This document shows, in pieces, positions 1 through 5,484 of a stretch of DNA of 5,484 nucleotides. Origin of the DNA: Lachnospiraceae bacterium (GTDB taxonomy: Bacteria > Bacillota > Clostridia > Lachnospirales > Lachnospiraceae); NCBI GenBank assembly GCA_900770785.1, contig CAAGLJ010000099.1, forward strand, positions 1 to 5,484, given 5' to 3'. Below the pieces are notes generated by a model. The model searched no databases. It was not told the DNA's origin and saw only the letters and a list, made by a program, of their open reading frames with translations. Each line of letters opens with the position of its first letter. Positions within the stretch are counted from its first letter, which is position 1. A program made the position numbers and the translations under genes.

Positions 1-1
1 A

Positions 2-1219
2 AAACTACCACGGTTACTTCAATTTTTTCAGCAGCATAATATTACTATATCGGCACAAAACCTCTTAGTTGGCTGGATTGGAATCAGAGCAGTTAAGGGG
101 ACAATTTCCTATGTCCTTTATACCTTTGGTTTCTCTTTTATTTTGTACATAATCTTAAAAAAAAAGTATCCGGTGTATTTAAGCTTATTATATAAATGCG
201 TCACTGTGACTGTTTGTATTCTCTCAGTTTATTCCTGCATTGAATTACTTTATTTAGCAGGTAATCCTTTTGCTAAGTTTATTTTGATGAAAATCAATCC
301 ACTGTTGCATACAACAGCAATACAACATGGCTGGTGGCCTCCACTTCTTTGGAAAAATCAACTTCGTTCTGTATTTTCAGAACCATCTCAAATGGGCAAT
401 TATGCAGGATTTGCGTTGCCTTTTTTATGGTTGCAAATTTTGAAAGCAAAAAAAATATTGACACCTGAACTGATTTTAACTGTTTTCTATACTTTCTTAA
501 TTTTTATGACTAAAGCACGCACTCCTGTGGCAATGTATTGGGGCCTTTTTATTCTATTTGTTTTTATGTCGATTTTCTTAACAAGAAAAATATATTTAAA
601 GCGAGTCATAATTATATTTGGAATTTCTGTGTTTTCACTTTTATTATCAGTAGGGTTTATTAAAAATTTTATGCAGCAACAGCATCAAAAATCTGTTAAT
701 GTAGAAAGTTATTTAAGTGATAATGTTGGATCTTTAACGAAAAAAAATGCCAGGAGCAATGGCGCACGGTATGCTCGAATTCGTTCTAATTTAAAGACAG
801 GAATTGAACATCCGTTATTTGGCGTGGGGAATCAGCTTACATCTTCCTATACGGTTCATAATTTTAATGAATACGACTTGCAAAATCAAGAAGTTCAATT
901 ATGGGTCCGGAGTTTTAATGAACAAGGTCCGCTAAAATATAGCTTAGATGCGTTGAATGAGTATGTATCTAAATTTGCACAGTATGGTATCATTGGTCTG
1001 ATAACATTTTTATTACCCTTATTTTATATTTTCTTGAAGCTTTTGAGAAAGCTCAAACAGACAACTGGGTATGATCAATTGGATACATTAGCTATTACGT
1101 TGTCATTGATTGGCAGTGCTGTAGCTGGATGCAATGGATCTTTAATATGGCTTTATACATATTGGATAATCTTAGCTTACGCATATGCAGACATTTATCA
1201 AGAAACTACAGAAATATAA
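2..1219 (+). CDS. wzy: O-antigen/capsule polymerase-like membrane protein (Wzy/WaaL type), 5' partial
   Basis: Likely polymerises lipid-linked polysaccharide repeat units on the outer face of the cytoplasmic membrane. The frame is open without a stop from base 2, so 405 residues are seen and the true start lies upstream. A TTG at 143 is only an internal codon, because the 47 codons before it continue the same membrane-protein sequence. Hydrophobic segments run through the whole protein, including around residues 38-55, 64-86, 136-150, 155-170, 178-193, 200-219 and 330-350. Family-like motifs are a RSVFSEPSQMGNYAG stretch at about 122-136, TKARTPVA at about 170-177, and GIEHPLFGVGN at about 267-277, which resembles the hPlfGvG signature of the Wzy_C/O-antigen ligase family. 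The large soluble loop at about 221-323 fits the periplasmic loop of this family. The wzx neighbour favours polymerase over WaaL-type ligase. The gene is much more AT-rich than the next gene. Family is fairly sure; exact role and substrate are not. Confidence 0.8.
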   Translation, partial: KLPRLLQFFQQHNITISAQNLLVGWIGIRAVKGTISYVLYTFGFSFILYIILKKKYPVYLSLLYKCVTVTVCILSVYSCIELLYLAGNPFAKFILMKINPLLHTTAIQHGWWPPLLWKNQLRSVFSEPSQMGNYAGFALPFLWLQILKAKKILTPELILTVFYTFLIFMTKARTPVAMYWGLFILFVFMSIFLTRKIYLKRVIIIFGISVFSLLLSVGFIKNFMQQQHQKSVNVESYLSDNVGSLTKKNARSNGARYARIRSNLKTGIEHPLFGVGNQLTSSYTVHNFNEYDLQNQEVQLWVRSFNEQGPLKYSLDALNEYVSKFAQYGIIGLITFLLPLFYIFLKLLRKLKQTTGYDQLDTLAITLSLIGSAVAGCNGSLIWLYTYWIILAYAYADIYQETTEI

Positions 1220-1224
1220 AGATT

Positions 1225-1230
1225 GGATGA
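1225..1230 (+). promoter_or_regulatory. Weak Shine-Dalgarno of wzx
   Basis: The sequence GGATGA lies 3 bases before the ATG at 1234, and its GGA core ends 6 bases before it. It is a modest ribosome site inside the 14-base gap after wzy. No promoter is evident in so short a gap, so wzx is probably translated from a wzy-wzx message, perhaps helped by ribosomes finishing wzy. Confidence 0.45.
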
Positions 1231-1233
1231 ATA

Positions 1234-2736
1234 ATGAACGAACGTAAAATAGGAATCTTACTCAGCTATCTGAATATCGCCCTTCACGCCATCGTCGGAT
1301 TCCTTTACGTCCCCATTCTTCTGCATTACATTGGAAAATCAGAATACGGACTGTACCAGCTGATCGGATCCCTGATTGCCTATTTCAGCATCATGGATTT
1401 TGGGCTGACGGCAGCGGTTACCCGGTTTTATACCAAGTACAAGGCATTGAAGGACAAGGTGGGGATGGAAAATATCCTGGCCATTTCTCTGTATGGATAT
1501 GGGGGTGCCACGGCTCTTTCTCTGCTGGTGGGGATTGTCTGTTACTGGAACCTGGATGGGATTTTCGGGGCCAGTATGACGGCGGGGGAGTTACAGGAAG
1601 CCCGGCAGATGTTCCTGTTGCTGCTGTTCAACATTGCGGTGAGCCTTTCCACCATGGTGTTCCGGTCGGTGATTAATGCCCATGAAAAATTCCTGTTCCT
1701 GAAGGGTCTGGAAACGGTACAGCTGATTCTGCAACCGGCATTGGTCATCCTGATTCTCCAGAAGTATCCTACGGCCATGGCAGTAGCGGTGGCCCAGACG
1801 GCGCTGAATGTAGGGCTGATCCTGGCACGGATTTACTACTGTTTTGTCAGGCTGCACATCACCATCCGATTCCATTACTGGAACCAGGATTTGTTCCGTG
1901 ATTTTAAGAAGTTGGCGCTAAGTGTTTTTGTGGTAACGTTGATTGATCAGGTGTTCTGGAAGACCAATCAGATCATCCTGGGGATTGTGCAGGGGACGGC
2001 GGCAGTGGCTGTGTATTCCATCGCTTCCCTGATCTATATGAATTATATGGCTTTATCCACAGCGATCTCCGGTGTCTATCTGCCCCATATCACAGAAATG
2101 GTGGCTCAGAGAAAACCAATGAGGGAGCTGTCTGCTTTATTTATTCAGATCGGCCGCTGGCAGTATTATCTGCTGGCGCTGGTGGCCACCGGGTTTATTA
2201 TTTTCGGCCGACAGTTTATCCAATTGTGGGCCGGAAGCGGATTTGAAGATTCTTATTGGATTACCATCCTGATCATTCTGCCTTTTACCATTGACCTGAT
2301 CCAGAATATTGGTCTGGCCATTCTCCAGGCCATGAACCACTATGATTTCCGGGCGAAGATTTATTTCCTTACCGGGGTGCTGAATCTGGTGCTGGCTATT
2401 CCCTTGGGCATGAAGTACGGCGGCATTGGATGTGCCGTGGCCACTGGTTTTTCCATGTTGATGGGGAATGGGGTGGTGATGAATTATTTCTACAAAAAAT
2501 ATGTCGGTCTGGATATTCCTCAATTCTGGAAACAGATTGGACGGATCAGTCTGAGTGTGGGGCTGTGTCTGGTTGTGGGATATGGAGTGGATCATGTGTT
2601 TCCCGGTACCGGAAAACTTGCCTTTCTTCTTAAAATCCTGGGATATACGGTGCTTTATGGAGCCGTGGTGTATTTTATGGCCATGAGCCCGGAGGAGAAG
2701 GAGAAGGTGCGAGGGATTGGGAGGAAGGTTAAGTGA
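1234..2736 (+). CDS. wzx: Wzx-type polysaccharide flippase (MOP/PST superfamily)
   Basis: Complete protein of 500 aa, the usual size for Wzx/RfbX transporters that move undecaprenyl-diphosphate-linked oligosaccharides across the cytoplasmic membrane. The N-terminus (KIGILLSYLNIALHAIVGF, then IGKSEYGLYQLIGSLIAYF and DFGLTAAVTRFY at about 54-66) is typical of the polysaccharide biosynthesis protein family. Roughly 14 hydrophobic segments can be read, near residues 8-31, 39-64, 81-105, 125-145, 158-176, 179-200, 226-250, 257-280, 310-330, 340-365, 372-393, 397-415, 434-453 and 465-483. It ends in a short basic tail. The ATG at 1234 is chosen because it gives the conserved N-terminus and follows a weak GGATGA site. 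It lies 14 bases after wzy, suggesting one operon. No terminator-like hairpin plus T-run follows the stop directly. Its GC content is far higher than that of wzy. The transported glycan cannot be told from sequence. Confidence 0.9.
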   Translation: MNERKIGILLSYLNIALHAIVGFLYVPILLHYIGKSEYGLYQLIGSLIAYFSIMDFGLTAAVTRFYTKYKALKDKVGMENILAISLYGYGGATALSLLVGIVCYWNLDGIFGASMTAGELQEARQMFLLLLFNIAVSLSTMVFRSVINAHEKFLFLKGLETVQLILQPALVILILQKYPTAMAVAVAQTALNVGLILARIYYCFVRLHITIRFHYWNQDLFRDFKKLALSVFVVTLIDQVFWKTNQIILGIVQGTAAVAVYSIASLIYMNYMALSTAISGVYLPHITEMVAQRKPMRELSALFIQIGRWQYYLLALVATGFIIFGRQFIQLWAGSGFEDSYWITILIILPFTIDLIQNIGLAILQAMNHYDFRAKIYFLTGVLNLVLAIPLGMKYGGIGCAVATGFSMLMGNGVVMNYFYKKYVGLDIPQFWKQIGRISLSVGLCLVVGYGVDHVFPGTGKLAFLLKILGYTVLYGAVVYFMAMSPEEKEKVRGIGRKVK

Positions 2737-2907
2737 GAAGTGAATGTCAACGAAAAAGTAAGTCACGTGATTGCCCAAAATTGAGCCACCCAGGGATTCC
2801 AAGGGGGAAAGAACGTGGTTAAGGGATTAGGTGGCTAAGTGGTTATGGAACCAGGCTCCTTCTTAGAGTCGGGTTAAAATCGCCAATTCCAGTCGGATCA
2901 AAACAGC
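2737..2907. other. Intergenic stretch with no recognised feature
   Basis: I see no supportable gene, RNA or clear rho-independent terminator between the wzx stop and the inverted-repeat element. The base composition is mixed and both strands carry only short open frames. A minus-strand open frame reaching to 2802 is a shadow of wzx. Confidence 0.5.
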
Positions 2908-3078
2908 CAGTGGCCGGGAAGGGCGTGTCTGCGGCGCACCCCTACAGCGTTGAGGTCGGATGGCGTTTCTTCAATCGAGTGGACGAGGTTGCCGGTGAAC
3001 CGGAGAACCTCATTGTTATCCTCAGTTCGACGGAGACGGCGTAGGAGCTTCCCGCAGGGGAGCCCGTCCCGGCCTCTG
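2908..3078. repeat. MITE-like inverted-repeat element with three hairpins
   Basis: The ends form an imperfect terminal inverted repeat: bases 2908-2924 match the reverse complement of 3062-3078 at 15 of 17 positions by hand count. Similarity continues inward more weakly, with 24 of 40 positions matching for 2921-2960 against the complement of 3026-3065, ungapped. Three local hairpins can be drawn: 2921-2941 (7-pair stem with one mismatch and one G-T, loop of 7), 2985-3011 (gaggtt/aacctc outer stem, CCGG/CCGG inner stem, TGAA loop, almost at the centre), and 3044-3065 (stem with a bulged A). There is no transposase and no obvious target duplication. It could be a non-autonomous mobile element, a dispersed palindromic repeat, or a structured RNA. 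The inverted repeat is seen directly; mobility is inferred. Confidence 0.55.
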
Positions 3079-3131
3079 TATTGTTATTTATGGGCGATGC
3101 TTTTATAATATGAATATGTGCAAGAATGCCA

Positions 3132-3159
3132 AACCTCAAAAATCGCGATTTTTGAGGTT
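3132..3159. repeat. Perfect 28-base palindrome (two 14-base arms)
   Basis: Every base of 3132-3145 pairs with 3146-3159, centred on TCGCGA. The arm reads AACCTCAAAAATCG. It overlaps a second small palindrome, GGTTAACC at 3156-3163. No T-run follows on either strand, and much of the stem is A/T, so it is not a textbook terminator. It could be a cruciform, a dimeric-protein operator, or a bidirectional transcription barrier between wzx and cas3. The right arm motif GATTTTTGAGG returns in shortened form at 3188, 3271 and 3409, where it marks the repeat-unit boundaries. Confidence 0.7.
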
Positions 3160-3187
3160 AACCTATTTTCTGACCGCAAATTTTAGG

Positions 3188-3270
3188 GATTTTGAGGTGT
3201 GGGATTAACGGATGAGCGGGCTGCCCGGCGTGCAGCCCCTACGGCATTGGAGCTGGATGCTGGATACAAC
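3188..3270 (+). repeat. Tandem degenerate repeat, unit 1 (83 bases)
   Basis: The unit opens with GATTTTGAGG, then a 20-base block at 3203-3222 that is identical in unit 2 (3296-3315). A 7-pair hairpin follows at 3218-3238 (GGGCTGC/GCAGCCC, 7-base loop). It closes with a block starting GCCCCTACGGC at 3235 and ending GGATACAAC at 3270. With the next ten or so bases included, this closing block (3235-3282) matches 3373-3419 with three substitutions and one single-base indel. It does not look like a CRISPR repeat-spacer unit. Function is unknown. Confidence 0.7.
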
Positions 3271-3419
3271 GATTTTCGAGGATTTTTCGGTTTGAGATTA
3301 ACGGATGAGCGGGCTTGTCAATTTGTCCAGAAACGGGCGCATCGGGCGACACGGCTTTGCCGGTCTTGATGCGCCCCTACGGCGTTGGAGCCGGATGATG
3401 GATACAACGATTTTGAGGA
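3271..3419 (+). repeat. Tandem degenerate repeat, unit 2, with start of a third unit
   Basis: Same order of blocks as unit 1: GATTTTCGAGG at 3271, the identical 20-base block at 3296-3315, a hairpin, and the CCCCTACGGC...GGATACAAC block ending at 3408. The unit is longer (138 bases) because of about 19 extra bases before the hairpin and a larger hairpin (3335-3376). GATTTTGAGGA at 3409-3419 restarts the unit and then stops, so the array looks like two units plus a stub, ending about 40 bases before the cas3 promoter candidate. Confidence 0.7.
3335..3376 (+). repeat. Long stem-loop inside repeat unit 2
   Basis: The outer stem GGGCGCATC/GATGCGCCC is 9 perfect pairs. After an asymmetric internal loop (GGGC against TT) come GAC/GTC, a bulged A, then CGGC/GCCG closed by a TTT loop. 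It occupies the same place as the GGGCTGC/GCAGCCC hairpin of unit 1 but with a different stem sequence, so pairing is kept while bases change. CCCCTAC overlaps the right edge of the stem in both units. Confidence 0.7.
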
Positions 3420-3457
3420 ACTATTTTTAAACTGGGAGTTTTTTTACATAGCTGGTG

Positions 3458-3466
3458 TGGTATAGT
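3458..3466 (+). promoter_or_regulatory. Candidate extended -10 promoter of cas3
   Basis: TGGTATAGT fits an extended -10 element (TGnTATAAT with one mismatch). No good -35 box stands at normal spacing; a TTTACA at 3443-3448 is too close, only 12 bases away. Transcription would begin near 3473, leaving a leader of about 14 bases that still holds the Shine-Dalgarno. If correct, the repeat region is not transcribed from this promoter. Confidence 0.4.
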
Positions 3467-3477
3467 TGAGGGAGAAG

Positions 3478-3486
3478 AAGGAGGGG
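3478..3486 (+). promoter_or_regulatory. Strong, closely spaced Shine-Dalgarno of cas3
   Basis: AAGGAGGGG directly abuts the ATG at 3487, leaving only 2 bases between AAGGAGG and the start codon. A GAGGGAG at 3468-3474 sits further upstream. The tight spacing leaves room for an alternative TTG start at 3493 (8 bases away), which would shorten the protein by two residues. Confidence 0.6.
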
Positions 3487-5484
3487 ATGGATTTGACGAA
3501 TTCTTTGGCGAAAACAATCTATCTGGCTCACCTGGATCCGGAGGGAAAACGGGCTCCTCAGCTTCTGCTGGATCATCTCCGGCAGGTGTCCCGGCTGGCG
3601 AAGGAGTTTGCTCCCACTCCGGAAATGAAAGCAGCGGCCCGGCAGTGTGGGCTTCTTCATGATGTGGGAAAGTATTCTGCAGATTTCCAGAATTATCTTT
3701 TGGGGAAGAAACATGGCCGGGTGGATCATTCTACAGCCGGGGCCCAGCTTTTGGCGGGGAACGGAAATCTCACTTCCTCTATGGAAGCTTTCTGCATCGC
3801 CGGACACCATGCAGGGCTGTCGGATTTGGGTTCACCGACGGATTTGCCGGGAGAGAATACGTTTTCGGCGCGAATGAAGAAAAAAGTTCCGGATTGTTCT
3901 GCCTGGCAGCAGGAACTGGAGGCTCCCAAACCCGTCCAGGGAATCGAACAGGCAATCTCTGATTTCCAGAGCCAGGGGCAGATGGATTTCATTGGCTGCG
4001 GGCTCTGGCTGCGGATGCTGTATTCCTGTCTGGTGGATGGAGATTTTCTGGATACGGAAGCCTATATGCAGGGAGGCGCGGTGCAGAGGGGCGGCTTTGC
4101 TTCTTTGGAGCAGCTCCATGAACGGTTCTTTTCCGCCCTGGAGGAAAAGGGATTCTTCCATCCGCAAAATGCATTGAACCGGAAACGGTGCGAAATCCTC
4201 CAGCGGTGCATCCAGAAGGGGAAGGATAAGGAAGACAGGATCTATACTTTGACGGTACCCACTGGGGGCGGCAAGACCATTTCTGCCTTTGCCTGGGCCC
4301 TGGAAAAGGCCAGGACCTGCGGGAAACAGCATATCATTTATGTGATTCCCTATACGTCCATCATCGAACAGACGGCGGACATCCTCCGGTCCTACCTGGG
4401 GGAGGAAAACGTCATTGAACACCACAGTCAGGTGGAATATGAAGACAAGGACGAAAAGATGGACCCCCGGCGGCTGGCCACGGAAAACTGGGACGCGCCG
4501 GTGATTGTGACCACCAACGTCCAGTTCTTTGAATCCCTTTTTGCCAACCGGTCTTCCCGTTGTCGGAAGCTCCACAATGTGGCCAACAGCATCCTGCTGT
4601 TCGATGAAGCCCAGATGTTCCCGGTGGAGTATATGATTCCGGTGCTTCGGAGTCTGGAAGCCCTGGTCCGTCATTTTTCCTGTTCGGCCCTTTTGTGCAG
4701 TGCCACCCAGCCAAGGCTGGACCAGTTCCTGCAGGGAAAGCCCCAGGAGCTGATGGAAGACATTCCCGGCCTCTATAATTTTTTCAAACGGACTCAACTG
4801 GTCAATGAGGGGCTGCTGTCCTATGACCAGGTGGCGGAAGCCTTGGATGCCCAGCCTCAGAGCCTGTGCATCTGCCTGACCAAAGGGGAGGCACGGGAAA
4901 TCGCCAGCCGGATCCGGGGAGAGTATCTCTATCTTTCTACCAACCTGTGTCCGGCCCATCGGCAGCAGGTGATCCATGCCATGAAGGAGAAACTGAAAAG
5001 GGGAGAACCCTGCCGGGTGGTTTCCACCAGCATTATTTCCGTGGGGGTAGATATTGATTTCCCGGTGGTCTATGTGGAGGAAAACGGAGTGGACGCCCTG
5101 ATCCAGGGGGCCGGCCGGTGCAACCGGGAAGGGAAGCGCCAAGCAGAGGACAGCCTGGTCCATATTTTCGCCACGGAAAACAGCCGAAAATCCCATTTTC
5201 TTGAACAGGAACGGCAGAGCACCCATATGGTGGAGCAGAAATTCCCGGATCTGGCAGCGCCGGAAGCCATTGCCAAGTACTTTGACTGGCTTTATCATGC
5301 AAAAGATGCTATATTGGATAAGAAGAAAATTGTTGAATTGTCTGGCAACGGGAAATATGCCACCATCGGTCAACAGTTCAAACTGATCGAAGACCATACG
5401 AAAAATGTCCTGATTCCCTGGAATAAGGAAGCCCAGGAGATTGTCCAACAGCTCCAGTACGGTATCCGTACCCGGCAGCTGCTG
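3487..5484 (+). CDS. cas3: CRISPR-associated helicase/nuclease Cas3, probably type I-C, 3' partial
   Basis: Cas3 is recruited to the Cascade R-loop, where it unwinds and cuts target DNA with an HD nuclease fused to an SF2 helicase. The frame is open for 666 codons to the window end without a stop; perhaps 70-130 residues are missing. HD domain (about 1-215): DH at 29-30, HD with K at 58-62 (HDVGK), H81, HH at 107-108, and LVDGDFLDTE at 182-191. Helicase: Walker A PTGGGKT at 258-264, TTNVQFFESLF at 342-352, Walker B DEAQ at 373-376, SAT at 405-407, a STSIISVGVDIDFP stretch at 513-526, and QGAGRCNREG at 540-549. No key residue is missing, so it looks functional. The TTNVQFFESLF, DEAQMFP and AGRCNREGK wording is what I associate with type I-C, where cas3 usually opens the operon; subtype is inferred. 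The ATG at 3487 follows a strong Shine-Dalgarno, with an in-frame stop at 3463. A 538-codon open frame on the opposite strand is its shadow. Confidence 0.95.
   Translation, partial: MDLTNSLAKTIYLAHLDPEGKRAPQLLLDHLRQVSRLAKEFAPTPEMKAAARQCGLLHDVGKYSADFQNYLLGKKHGRVDHSTAGAQLLAGNGNLTSSMEAFCIAGHHAGLSDLGSPTDLPGENTFSARMKKKVPDCSAWQQELEAPKPVQGIEQAISDFQSQGQMDFIGCGLWLRMLYSCLVDGDFLDTEAYMQGGAVQRGGFASLEQLHERFFSALEEKGFFHPQNALNRKRCEILQRCIQKGKDKEDRIYTLTVPTGGGKTISAFAWALEKARTCGKQHIIYVIPYTSIIEQTADILRSYLGEENVIEHHSQVEYEDKDEKMDPRRLATENWDAPVIVTTNVQFFESLFANRSSRCRKLHNVANSILLFDEAQMFPVEYMIPVLRSLEALVRHFSCSALLCSATQPRLDQFLQGKPQELMEDIPGLYNFFKRTQLVNEGLLSYDQVAEALDAQPQSLCICLTKGEAREIASRIRGEYLYLSTNLCPAHRQQVIHAMKEKLKRGEPCRVVSTSIISVGVDIDFPVVYVEENGVDALIQGAGRCNREGKRQAEDSLVHIFATENSRKSHFLEQERQSTHMVEQKFPDLAAPEAIAKYFDWLYHAKDAILDKKKIVELSGNGKYATIGQQFKLIEDHTKNVLIPWNKEAQEIVQQLQYGIRTRQLL

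Noticed and set aside
143..1219. TTG at 143 as the start of wzy
   Set aside because: The frame is open back to base 2 with continuous membrane-protein-like sequence and no good Shine-Dalgarno before 143, so the gene begins outside the window.
2137..2802. 221-codon minus-strand open frame
   Set aside because: Almost all of it is the shadow of wzx; the translation is rich in His, Gln and Pro and resembles no family.
2942..3139. 65-codon minus-strand open frame in the intergenic region
   Set aside because: It is mostly made of the inverted-repeat element and its hairpins, has no convincing ribosome site, and its sequence is explained by the repeat.
3132..3170. Rho-independent terminator for wzx at the 28-base palindrome
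   Set aside because: No T-run follows the stem on either strand, the stem is largely A/T, and it lies about 400 bases after the wzx stop. Some termination role cannot be excluded.
3188..3419. A CRISPR array or leader just upstream of cas3
   Set aside because: There are only two unequal units with long, near-identical blocks and large internal hairpins. There is no regular 30-ish-base repeat separated by unique spacers of constant size.
3443..3466. Classical -35/-10 promoter using TTTACA and TATAGT
   Set aside because: The boxes are only 12 bases apart, too close for a normal sigma-70 promoter; an extended -10 reading is more plausible.
3832..5448. 538-codon open frame on the minus strand
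   Set aside because: It lies antisense to cas3, whose plus-strand translation has all Cas3 motifs. Its own translation is rich in P, G, H and Q with no recognisable domain, as expected from the complement of GC-rich codons.

Overview
The window joins the end of a surface-polysaccharide gene cluster to the start of a CRISPR-Cas operon. All three real genes are on the + strand. Two run off the window edges: the polymerase at the left and cas3 at the right. A 750-base intergenic region full of hairpins and repeats separates the two functional blocks.

Layout. 2-1219: 5'-truncated, AT-rich, multi-membrane protein of the O-antigen polymerase/ligase (Wzy/WaaL-like) type. 1234-2736: complete Wzx-type lipid-linked oligosaccharide flippase of 500 aa, starting 14 bases after the polymerase stop and probably co-transcribed with it. 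2737-3486: no convincing gene. This region holds an inverted-repeat (MITE-like) element at about 2908-3078, a perfect 28-base palindrome at 3132-3159, and two tandem degenerate repeat units at 3188-3408, each carrying its own hairpin. A short stretch with an extended -10 promoter candidate and a purine-rich Shine-Dalgarno follows. 3487-5484: Cas3 helicase-nuclease, 666 codons seen, open at the window end. All HD-nuclease and helicase motifs I looked for are intact. The sequence most resembles type I-C Cas3, which suggests that cas5, cas8c, cas7, cas4, cas1 and cas2 may follow downstream.

How the genes work together. Wzx flips undecaprenyl-linked repeat units across the cytoplasmic membrane and Wzy polymerises them on the outer face, so the first two genes are one step of capsule or O-antigen assembly. 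Cas3 is the target-degrading enzyme of a Cascade-type immune system and has no biochemical link to them. The shared theme is a phage-facing locus: a variable surface polysaccharide beside adaptive immunity.

Organism. Wzx and cas3 have moderately GC-rich codon use (roughly 50-57% in lines I counted), while wzy is only about 23-33% GC in lines I counted. Good Shine-Dalgarno sequences, a probable I-C Cas3 and Wzx/Wzy polysaccharide genes would suit an anaerobic Firmicute, possibly a Negativicute such as Acidaminococcus or a relative. This is a low-confidence inference. The sharp composition step at the wzy/wzx junction suggests that wzy and what lies upstream were acquired horizontally.

No wholly new system is visible. 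The most unusual part is the structured repeat region just upstream of cas3.
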